NCBI RefSeq assembly: GCF_052072235.1
Contig: NZ_CM125436.1
Coordinates: forward strand, 3,342,001 to 3,406,000
DNA: 64,000 bases
Source: Brevibacillus_D fluminis_A
GTDB lineage: Bacteria > Bacillota > Bacilli > Brevibacillales > Brevibacillaceae
Reading direction: 5' to 3'
The number at the start of each line of letters is the position of its first letter. The first letter of the stretch is position 1. A program made the translations under genes and the position numbers. The notes under the pieces are model-generated. The model made no database searches. It worked only from the letters and a program-made list of their open reading frames with translations, and was not told the DNA's origin. Below are positions 51,045-58,405 of the stretch, one piece after another.

Positions 51045-52025
51045 TTACGGCGTATCGATCCGTTTGCTGGAAATCACCTCTGACACGGTGGTCGGAGTCA
51101 GTCCTCTTTGCTTCGCCATTTTGATCAAAGCAGGAAGGCTTTGCGCGGTTACGGCTGTCGGGTGCATCAAGATCATGACCCCTTTCCCCATTTTGGCGTC
51201 GATGCGGCGAATGACGACATCGGGTGAAGGCTTCATCCAGTCGATCGTATCCGCACTCCACAGGATCGTCTTCATCTGAAAATCATTCTTGGCGATCTTG
51301 ACTACTTGCGAGGAGAAAGAGCCGGAGGGCGGCGCGAAAAGGTTCGGTTTGATCCCCAGTGTTTTTTCAATGACTTGCTGCGTTTTCCCGATTTCCTGGC
51401 GAATTTGATAATCGCTCATGAACTTCATGTCGGGATGCGAATAGGCATGATTGCCAATCTCATGCCCGTAGGAAGCGATTTTTTTGGCAAGCTCCGGATT
51501 GCGGCGCACCCATGAGCCATCGAGAAAAAAGGTGGTTTTGATTTGATTGGCTTCCAACGTTTTCAGGATCGAATCCAGGTATTCGTTGCCCCACGCGACA
51601 TTGATCATGAAGGAAATCGCCGGCTTTTCCGGATTGCCGCGATAAATGGGGTACACGCCCACCTCTTCTAGCGATACGTCCGGCTCCACTTCCTTAAAGA
51701 TCAATTGATCCTGGGTTGTCTTGCCCGTCATCTTCATTTGTATGATCGATGCTTCCGTATCGATCGAACGACCGTTATAGCCTGGAACTGCGGCCTTCCA
51801 CGATTCGTCATAGGAAGCGTTTATCGGCTTTTTTTCCATCGTCTGCCGCCAGCCTTCGATCATGTTGCGCAATTCCTCTTCACGGGTGAATGCCCGATCC
51901 ACTTTCGTCGCCTGATGCTTGACCGTTTGCACGTAATGTTCCACTGGAGCCGAACTGAGCAGCTGCACCAGGACCAGTGCCCAAAAGCCTGTCACGAGCA
52001 ACATGGCATACGGTTTTTTCTTCAT
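51045..52025 (-). CDS. ylxY: Polysaccharide-deacetylase-fold protein YlxY
   Basis: A 326-residue protein with an N-terminal membrane anchor or signal (about 5-25) and a NodB-homology domain (about 130-310). The first catalytic motif, TFDDG in active deacetylases, reads SFMINVAWGN, so the Asp pair is missing. The second motif HAYSH retains the histidines. It may therefore bind glycan without cutting it, as is seen in some sporulation paralogues. ATG 52025 follows GGGGAGC. Confidence 0.88.
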   Translation of the reverse strand: MKKKPYAMLLVTGFWALVLVQLLSSAPVEHYVQTVKHQATKVDRAFTREEELRNMIEGWRQTMEKKPINASYDESWKAAVPGYNGRSIDTEASIIQMKMTGKTTQDQLIFKEVEPDVSLEEVGVYPIYRGNPEKPAISFMINVAWGNEYLDSILKTLEANQIKTTFFLDGSWVRRNPELAKKIASYGHEIGNHAYSHPDMKFMSDYQIRQEIGKTQQVIEKTLGIKPNLFAPPSGSFSSQVVKIAKNDFQMKTILWSADTIDWMKPSPDVVIRRIDAKMGKGVMILMHPTAVTAQSLPALIKMAKQRGLTPTTVSEVISSKRIDTP

Positions 52026-52117
52026 CCGGAAAGCTCCCCTCATCCCAAACAGTACCTGTCAAGTTTGTCTACTACTTCACCATATGAGAGAGGGAAAACA
52101 GATAGAAGTAAAAAGAA

Positions 52118-52165
52118 AAAGCTTGTGTACGCGAAGAGGTTCTTCATGTGACCAAGCTTTTTTGC
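52118..52165 (-). terminator. Intrinsic terminator after pnp
   Basis: AAAAAGCTTG and CAAGCTTTTT pair across a loop with an inner GAAGA/TCTTC stem. Confidence 0.7.
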
Positions 52166-52172
52166 TTTTGAG

Positions 52173-54302
52173 TTATTCAGCTTTTGGTTCCGCTGCTGCC
52201 GCTGCGGCTGCCTGCTCTTTCAGCACGGCTTTGCGGGAAAGGTTGACGCGGCCTTGCTCATCGATTTCGGTGACTTTGACCATGATCTTGTCGCCTACCG
52301 CTACAACATCCTCCGTCTTAGCTACGCGCTCTTCTGCAAGCTGGGAAATATGGCACAGACCTTCTTTGCCTGCGAACAGCTCGACGAAGGCACCGTATTT
52401 CTCCACGCGTTTCACCGTACCGAGATACGTTTGTCCAACCGCCACTTCACGCACCAGATCTTCGATGATCTGTTTCGCACGCAGGTTGGCTTCAGCGCTG
52501 ACCGATGCGATGAAGATGCGGCCATCTTGCTCGATATCGATTTTGACGCCGGTTTCTTCGATGATTTTGTTGATGATGCGGCCTTGTGGCCCGATGACAT
52601 CGCGGATTTTTTCCGGATTGATGCTCATTGTCATGATCTTCGGCGCGTATGGCGACAGCTCTTTGCGCGGCTCGGAAATCACTTCCAGCATTTTGCCCAG
52701 GATGTGCATGCGGCCTTTTTTCGCTTGCGTCAGCGCCTGCTCAAGGATCTCGCGGTTAATTCCTTCGATCTTGATGTCCATTTGCAGCGCGGTGACGCCG
52801 TTTGCCGTACCCGCGACCTTGAAGTCCATATCGCCGAGATGGTCTTCCATCCCTTGGATATCGCTCAAAATGGAGAATTTCTCGCCTTTCTCATCCATGA
52901 TCAAGCCCATCGCAATACCTGCTACCGGCGCTTTGATCGGTACACCTGCTTGCATCAGTGCGAGCACGCTTGCGCAAATGGAAGCCTGGGACGTCGAACC
53001 GTTCGACTCGACTACCTCGGATACGAGGCGGATCGTATATGGGAATTCGGTTTCGGATGGGATGATCGGCTCAATCGCGCGCTCTCCCAATGCACCGTGA
53101 CCGATTTCGCGGCGGCCAGGCGGGCGGAGCGGTCTCGCTTCCCCTACGCTGTACGGCGGGAAATTGTAATGGTGCATGAAGCGTTTGGATTCTTCGAGGC
53201 CCAAGCCATCGAGGATTTGCACGTCACCCAGTGCTCCGAGCGTGCACACGCTGAGCGCTTGCGTTTGTCCGCGCGTGAACAGGCCGGAACCGTGTGTACG
53301 GGACAAAATGCCAACCTCGCAGGAGATCGGACGAATCTCATCCAAAGCTCGTCCATCCGGACGGATTTTTTCATGCGTAATCAGGCGGCGCACTTCTTCT
53401 TTCAAGATGTCGTGCAAAATCTCCGCAATCACGCTGGTTTGCTCTGGATAAATCTCAGCAAAATGCTGCTGTGTCTCGGCATTGACCGCATCGATCGCAT
53501 CATAGCGCGCTTGCTTTTCTTCGATACGGATGACTTCTTTCAATTTCGCTTCGGCAAAATCACGAACGGCAGCATTGATCTCAGGATCGACCGCATGCAG
53601 GACCACGTTCATTTTTTGCTTGCCGATTTCGCTTTGAATCTTGTTTTGGAACTCAACCAGCTGCTGGATCACGCTGTGACCATACATGATCGCCTCGAGC
53701 ATGACTTCTTCCGGCACTTCGTTGGCGCCAGCTTCAACCATGTTGATGGCATCGTATGTTCCGGCAACGGTCAAATGCACGTCGCTCGCTTCCGCTTCCG
53801 CAACCGTCGGGTTAATGATCAGCTTGCCGTCGATGCGGCCTACGATCACACCCGCGATCGGTCCGTTAAACGGAATTTCGGAAACGCACAGCGCTGCGGA
53901 AGTACCGATCATCGCCGCGATTTCCGGAGAGCAGTCTTGATCCACCGACAATACGGTGTTGACGACCTGGACGTCATTGCGGAACCCTTCCGGGAACAGC
54001 GGGCGGATCGGGCGGTCGATCAAGCGGCTCGCCAAAATCGCTTTTTCGCTTGGACGTCCTTCCCGTTTGATGAAACCGCCCGGGATTTTTCCTACTGCAT
54101 ACAAACGCTCTTCATAATTGACCGTCAACGGAAAGAAATCGAGCGGCTTTGGTTCTTTCGATACTGTGACAGCGGACAAGATTGCTGTGTCGCCGTAACG
54201 AACGAGAACAGAACCTTGCGCTTGCTTCGCGATTTTGCCAAACTCCAGTTTCAGCGTTCGGCCTGCCAGCTCAAATTCATATGTACGTACCTGTTCTTCC
54301 AT
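52173..54302 (-). CDS. pnp: Polyribonucleotide nucleotidyltransferase
   Basis: A 709-residue PNPase. It has two RNase PH domains, with GRPSEKAILASRLIDRPIRPLFP in the first and GQTQALSVCTLG and EFPYTIRLVSEV in the second. A KH domain (KIRDVIGPQGRIINKI) and an S1 domain (GTVKRVEKYGAFVELF) follow, and the tail is Ala-rich. It degrades RNA 3'-5' with phosphate. ATG 54302 is preceded by AAGGAGG at 12 bases. It follows rpsO, as is general in bacteria. Confidence 0.97.
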   Translation of the reverse strand: MEEQVRTYEFELAGRTLKLEFGKIAKQAQGSVLVRYGDTAILSAVTVSKEPKPLDFFPLTVNYEERLYAVGKIPGGFIKREGRPSEKAILASRLIDRPIRPLFPEGFRNDVQVVNTVLSVDQDCSPEIAAMIGTSAALCVSEIPFNGPIAGVIVGRIDGKLIINPTVAEAEASDVHLTVAGTYDAINMVEAGANEVPEEVMLEAIMYGHSVIQQLVEFQNKIQSEIGKQKMNVVLHAVDPEINAAVRDFAEAKLKEVIRIEEKQARYDAIDAVNAETQQHFAEIYPEQTSVIAEILHDILKEEVRRLITHEKIRPDGRALDEIRPISCEVGILSRTHGSGLFTRGQTQALSVCTLGALGDVQILDGLGLEESKRFMHHYNFPPYSVGEARPLRPPGRREIGHGALGERAIEPIIPSETEFPYTIRLVSEVVESNGSTSQASICASVLALMQAGVPIKAPVAGIAMGLIMDEKGEKFSILSDIQGMEDHLGDMDFKVAGTANGVTALQMDIKIEGINREILEQALTQAKKGRMHILGKMLEVISEPRKELSPYAPKIMTMSINPEKIRDVIGPQGRIINKIIEETGVKIDIEQDGRIFIASVSAEANLRAKQIIEDLVREVAVGQTYLGTVKRVEKYGAFVELFAGKEGLCHISQLAEERVAKTEDVVAVGDKIMVKVTEIDEQGRVNLSRKAVLKEQAAAAAAAEPKAE

Positions 54303-54420
54303 GTACTTAGCAGCCCTCCTTACAAACAATGTGTAACATGAATTTTTTCTACTTTTATGTATTATTTCCTGCTAAGGGGAAACGTAAAATTCCTCAGCAA
54401 AAAAAGAAACGCACGTAAAA

Positions 54421-54447
54421 GAAAAAGCGGGAATTTCCCGCTTTTTC
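54421..54447 (-). terminator. Intrinsic terminator after rpsO
   Basis: A 27-base near-perfect palindrome centred on AAGCGGGAA and TTCCCGCTT, with A and T runs. Confidence 0.85.
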
Positions 54448-54460
54448 AATCGACCTCTGA

Positions 54461-54730
54461 TTAACGACGCAGACCGAGTTTGTCAACAAGCGTACGGTAA
54501 CGCGCTACGTCAGAATCTTTCAGGTAGCCCAACAGGTTACGGCGTTGTCCTACCATTTTCAGAAGACCACGACGGCTGTGGTGATCTTTCTTGTGTGTGC
54601 GAAGATGTGCGTTCAAATTGTTGATGTTTTCGGTCAAGATCGCAATTTGAACTTCTGGCGAACCAGTGTCATTTTCATGAGTACGATACTCTTGAATCAG
54701 TTGAGTTTTGCGTTCAGCTGTCAATGCCAT
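54461..54730 (-). CDS. rpsO: 30S ribosomal protein S15
   Basis: An 89-residue S15 with all family landmarks: TGSPEVQIAILTENINNL, HLRTHKKDHHSRRGLL and GLRR at the end. It binds 16S rRNA helices 20-22. GGAGGTGAG precedes the ATG. A consensus promoter (54825-54853) lies 95 bases upstream, and the leader carries GC-rich dyads where S15 typically represses its own message. Confidence 0.98.
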   Translation of the reverse strand: MALTAERKTQLIQEYRTHENDTGSPEVQIAILTENINNLNAHLRTHKKDHHSRRGLLKMVGQRRNLLGYLKDSDVARYRTLVDKLGLRR

Positions 54731-54744
54731 CGAGACTCACCTCC

Positions 54745-54812
54745 TATTAGTATCCCCATCAGCCGAGTCCGCCGCCGGTGAGAGTCGGTCAGCCAAGCTG
54801 TGGTTAAATTTA
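54745..54812 (-). promoter_or_regulatory. Structured rpsO leader (S15 autoregulation candidate)
   Basis: The transcript leader contains CAGC-TTG-GCTG and a longer stem formed by CCGACTC and GACTCGG (one mismatch) around a GC-rich loop, ending just before the ribosome site. S15 of Geobacillus is known to bind its own leader. Confidence 0.45.
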
Positions 54813-54824
54813 TACAACACTCGA

Positions 54825-54853
54825 ATTATAGCACATAGAGTTGGGAAAAGCAA
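54825..54853 (-). promoter_or_regulatory. Sigma-A promoter of rpsO
   Basis: On the minus strand, -35 TTGCTT (54853-54848), a 17-base spacer, and consensus -10 TATAAT (54830-54825). Confidence 0.75.
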
Positions 54854-54871
54854 AGGACCATAGAGAAAAAT

Positions 54872-55813
54872 TTAATAGCGCTGCGTGGCCAGCTTTTCCT
54901 TCGCCTCGGCGACATCCTTTTTGATTTGGGCAATCAGCGGTTCAACACCGGCGAATTTTTGCTCGTCGCGAAGCATGAACAACAGCTCCACCTCGACGCG
55001 CTCCCCATAGATGGTGTCATGGAAATCGAACATGTGGACCTCGAGCGACTTTTCTTTCTTCTCCAGCTCGAAAGTCGGTTTGATGCCAATGTTCATGACG
55101 CCGTAGTACGCTTTGCCGCCGACATGCATCCGTACGCCATACACGCCGTTTTTGCCGATGAGATACGGCTTGTCTACGGCGACGTTGGCGGTAGGAAAGC
55201 CAATCGTGCGTCCACGCTTGTCACCGTGCACGACAACGCCCTTCACCTTGTAAGGACGGCCGAGCAAATGGCGCGCTTGCTCCACATCACCATTGTGAAG
55301 ATATTCACGTATGATGGTGCTGCTAACTTTTTCGCCCAAGCGATTGACCGGACCGACAATGTCGATTCCGTAGCGCCCTGCGCTCATCTCCTGCAGCGTT
55401 TGCGCGGTGCCGGTCCCGCGATAGCCGAACGTGTAATCGAAGCCAACGACAACATGCCGGCATTGCAACGGCAGGAGGCATTCGTTGATGAATTCCTCCG
55501 GATAGATCGATGAGAACGGAATGTCAAACTTCATCACATACACGATGTCGACACCCAGCTTCTCGAACTGCTCCAATTTTTCATCGAGCGGCGTCAAATA
55601 CCGCGTATAGCCTGAGCGTCCCAGCACTTCGCGCGGATGCGGATCAAATGTCATGACTGCGCTTTTCAGTTCTTTTTGATGAGCGACATCCATCGCCTTC
55701 TGGATCACACGGCTATGTCCAAGATGGACGCCGTCAAAATAACCGATCGCAAGCGCGCACGGCTCAAATTCGATCGTTTGCGGCAGCGGATACGCAAGCT
55801 CTATGGTTCTCAT
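54872..55813 (-). CDS. ribF: Bifunctional riboflavin kinase / FAD synthetase
   Basis: A 313-residue RibF. The N-terminal FAD synthetase domain shows IGYFDGVHLGHSRV, TFDPHP and VGFDYTFG. The C-terminal flavokinase domain has RGRTIGFPTANVA and YGVMNIG. It makes FMN and FAD. Two bases separate it from truB. Confidence 0.96.
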   Translation of the reverse strand: MRTIELAYPLPQTIEFEPCALAIGYFDGVHLGHSRVIQKAMDVAHQKELKSAVMTFDPHPREVLGRSGYTRYLTPLDEKLEQFEKLGVDIVYVMKFDIPFSSIYPEEFINECLLPLQCRHVVVGFDYTFGYRGTGTAQTLQEMSAGRYGIDIVGPVNRLGEKVSSTIIREYLHNGDVEQARHLLGRPYKVKGVVVHGDKRGRTIGFPTANVAVDKPYLIGKNGVYGVRMHVGGKAYYGVMNIGIKPTFELEKKEKSLEVHMFDFHDTIYGERVEVELLFMLRDEQKFAGVEPLIAQIKKDVAEAKEKLATQRY

Positions 55814-55815
55814 CC

Positions 55816-56739
55816 TTACACCTCACCCTGAAAAACTTTTTCTGGTTTGGCAACCAATCCACGCGAATTGGCGGCGATGCGATGCAAGCCCAGAAGTTGA
55901 CCTTCCGACAGCAGCCTGATCAGGCTGCCCTCCGGCTCCTTGCAGCCCGGCAGCGCGGTTTCCAGTCCGTTCAAGACCGCTTTCTTCCGCGCAGGCGCAA
56001 CCTCATAGCTCGGCAAAAAGCTGAGCGCGTCCGCAACCGGTATGATCAAATCCGCACTTGTTCCCGCCTCAACAGCAGCTTCCAGCTGCTCGATGGTCAC
56101 GGCCTGCTCCAGACGAAACGGCCCGCTTTCCACCCGAATAAGGCGTGCCATGTGGGCAGGATATCCCAATGCGGCGCCCATGTCAACACATAGTGTGCGT
56201 ATGTATGTCCCTTTCGAGCAGCGGCAAAGAAACGAAACGTCGTAGCCATCATCCGCATGCTGAAAACCGTGAAACACAAAATCATAAATTTTCACTTTTC
56301 GCGCCTGACGCTCGATCACGATTCCTTCGCGGGCGAGATCATACAGGCGCTTCCCGTTCACCTTTACGGCCGAGTACATCGGCGGCACCTGTTCGATTTC
56401 GCCCAAAAAGCGCGCGAACACTTCTTCAAGCTGTTCGCGGGTAATGCTTCCCTCGGCAATCTTCTGCTCTTCAATGACCTCGCCGCTCGCATCTTCCGTC
56501 GTCGTCGTGCTGCCGATTCGCATCGTCACTTCATATGCCTTCGGCAGCTCCTGCAAATATTCGACGATGCGCGTCCCCTGCCCCAGGCAGATGGGCAGCA
56601 CGCCGGTTACATCGGGGTCGAGCGTGCCCGTATGGCCCGATTTCTTTTGCCCGAGCAGCCGGCGAACACGCATCACGCAATCGTGCGACGTCATTCCCGC
56701 CGCCTTGTTTATGACGATGACTCCGTTGACATTACTCAT
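55816..56739 (-). CDS. truB: tRNA pseudouridine-55 synthase TruB
   Basis: A 307-residue pseudouridine synthase. GHTGTLDPDVTGVLP carries the catalytic aspartate, YEVTMRIG and RSCSKGTYIR-like RCSKGTYIRTL mark the fold, and a C-terminal PUA-like region follows. It modifies U55 in the T-loop. ATG 56739 overlaps the nrnA end by 8 bases; GGAG lies in the nrnA 3' end. Confidence 0.95.
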   Translation of the reverse strand: MSNVNGVIVINKAAGMTSHDCVMRVRRLLGQKKSGHTGTLDPDVTGVLPICLGQGTRIVEYLQELPKAYEVTMRIGSTTTTEDASGEVIEEQKIAEGSITREQLEEVFARFLGEIEQVPPMYSAVKVNGKRLYDLAREGIVIERQARKVKIYDFVFHGFQHADDGYDVSFLCRCSKGTYIRTLCVDMGAALGYPAHMARLIRVESGPFRLEQAVTIEQLEAAVEAGTSADLIIPVADALSFLPSYEVAPARKKAVLNGLETALPGCKEPEGSLIRLLSEGQLLGLHRIAANSRGLVAKPEKVFQGEV

Positions 56740-57733
56740 CCGAATCGACTCCAAGCGCTTCACGTAATTTTTCGTACACCACACGTTCGGCCTCGTCCAT
56801 CGAAACGGTCAGCGTGCATCCTGCAGCGCGCGCATGACCGCCGCCTCCCAGCTGTTTGGCGATTTCAGCCACATCCACGCGGCTTCGCGAGCGCAGGCTC
56901 ACTTTTACATGGCCCGCCTCCGTTTCAAAAAAGGACACGCCCACTTCCACGCCCTCGATATTGCGGCAATGGTTCACGAAACCGCCCGCATCCTCGCTGG
57001 TAGCACCTGTCGTTCGCAAATCCTCGCGCGTCACCTTTAGCGAAGCGACCTGTTTCCCATGCGTGATGGCCAGCGTCTGCAGCGAACGGCGCAGCAGGAG
57101 CATATGTTCAAGCGTCGTCTCCTCCAAGCAGCGCTCTGCAAGCTCTCCTGGCTTCAAGCCGTATTGCAGCAGCTCTGAGGCGATCTTGAGCACATTCGGA
57201 GAGGTGTTCGAGTAGCGGAAGCCCCCTGTATCCGTCAAAAGGCCGGTGTAAAAGCAAACCGCCAATTCCGGATTGAGCGTAAAATCGTTCGCGACCGCAA
57301 GCTCGTACATGATTTCCGCAGCAGCGGCAGCATTGGTCCGAATGACGTTTACGTTCCCGAACTCATCGTTCGTCGGATGATGGTCGATATTGAGAATGCG
57401 TGCATCATCGTGAAACAAATGACGAACATTCCCCATTCGCTTGGAATCCGCAGCGTCGATCGCAATCACGTGAGAAAACCGCTCCGCCACTTCATCTTTT
57501 TGCAAATTCCGGATATGCGAAAAACGAGGGAGATACCCGAATTTAGCTGGCGTCTCCCCTTCATTGACAATCACATATGTTTTTCCCAGCTGCTCAAGCA
57601 GCAAGGCGCAGGCGAGAACCGAACTGGTCGTATCGCCGTCAGGATTGACATGGGATACAACCAGAAATCGTTCGGATTCACGCATGAACGCCCCTGCAGC
57701 CTCCAGAGCGAGCTGATACTCATTCTTGCTCAT
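56732..57733 (-). CDS. nrnA: NanoRNase / pAp phosphatase NrnA (DHH family)
   Basis: A 333-residue phosphoesterase. The DHH motifs are VVSHVNPDGDTTSS, AIDAADSKRM and NIDHHPTNDEFG. The DHHA1 domain ends with QLGGGGHARAAG. It degrades short oligonucleotides and pAp. ATG 57733 follows AAGGAGA; the longer frame has no site. It overlaps rbfA by 14 bases. Confidence 0.95.
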   Translation of the reverse strand: MSKNEYQLALEAAGAFMRESERFLVVSHVNPDGDTTSSVLACALLLEQLGKTYVIVNEGETPAKFGYLPRFSHIRNLQKDEVAERFSHVIAIDAADSKRMGNVRHLFHDDARILNIDHHPTNDEFGNVNVIRTNAAAAAEIMYELAVANDFTLNPELAVCFYTGLLTDTGGFRYSNTSPNVLKIASELLQYGLKPGELAERCLEETTLEHMLLLRRSLQTLAITHGKQVASLKVTREDLRTTGATSEDAGGFVNHCRNIEGVEVGVSFFETEAGHVKVSLRSRSRVDVAEIAKQLGGGGHARAAGCTLTVSMDEAERVVYEKLREALGVDSDE

Positions 57734-58097
57734 GCTTGACCTCTCCTTCAGGTGTGGAGATTTCGCGCAGGATGTTTTCAATCTTGTTGCCGTAATCGAT
57801 GGATTCATCCAGTTTAAAAACGAGGTCCGGCACATGGCGCAGCTTGATGCGGCGACCGATTTCCGTGCGCAGGAATCCTTTTGCCTTTTGCAGGCCGGCC
57901 AGGCTGCCGCTGCGCTGTTCAGCAGAGCCGAACACGCTGATGTACACCTTTGCCTGCTGCAGATCAGATGTCACCTCGACCCCTGTCACGGTCACGAATC
58001 CGATCCGCGGGTCTTTCAAGCCCCGTTGCAAAAGCAGGCTCAATTCCTTTTTAATTTCTTCACCCACGCGATTCGTGCGTGTTTTGTTCATCCCCAT
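57720..58097 (-). CDS. rbfA: Ribosome-binding factor A
   Basis: A 125-residue KH-fold factor: RTNRVGEEIKKELSLLLQRGLKDPR, VTVTGVEVTSDLQQAKVYIS and LKLRHVPDL-type (IKLRHVPDLVFKLDESIDYG) segments are diagnostic. It assists 30S maturation and cold adaptation. It sits between ylxP and nrnA. Confidence 0.96.
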   Translation of the reverse strand: MGMNKTRTNRVGEEIKKELSLLLQRGLKDPRIGFVTVTGVEVTSDLQQAKVYISVFGSAEQRSGSLAGLQKAKGFLRTEIGRRIKLRHVPDLVFKLDESIDYGNKIENILREISTPEGEVKHEQE

Positions 58098-58123
58098 GCG
58101 GCATTCACCTCTTGTTATCCGCC

Positions 58124-58405
58124 TCAGTCGCAGTAATCAGTATCAACGGCAATCAACTCCACGCCGGGAGCGATTTCCACCAGCCGAACGACGGCATCGA
58201 GCTCCTTTTGCAAAAACGCCATTTCATTGGCAACGGCAGCGACCACGATTTCGGTACGCTGCCACTGCTCCAGATAGGCGGTTTCCGCCGCCGACACATT
58301 AAATTTGTTGCGCAGTTGTGAAATGAGGCTTTTCACAACCGCACGTTTGTCTTTCAAGCTTTGGCTGTGTGCGATATGCAGCTCCAAACGCACAGTCCCA
58401 ACCAT
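58124..58405 (-). CDS. ylxP: DUF503 protein YlxP
   Basis: A 93-residue protein of the YlxP/DUF503 family (LELHIAHSQSLKDKRAVVKSL... ). Function unknown; it always lies between infB and rbfA in Bacillales. Its ATG overlaps the infB stop by one base (TAATG). Confidence 0.93.
   Translation of the reverse strand: MVGTVRLELHIAHSQSLKDKRAVVKSLISQLRNKFNVSAAETAYLEQWQRTEIVVAAVANEMAFLQKELDAVVRLVEIAPGVELIAVDTDYCD

Noticed and set aside
52254..54341. 695-codon plus-strand open frame opposite pnp
   Set aside because: A mirror of a GC-skewed coding gene: no ribosome site and no family features, while pnp on the other strand is unambiguous.
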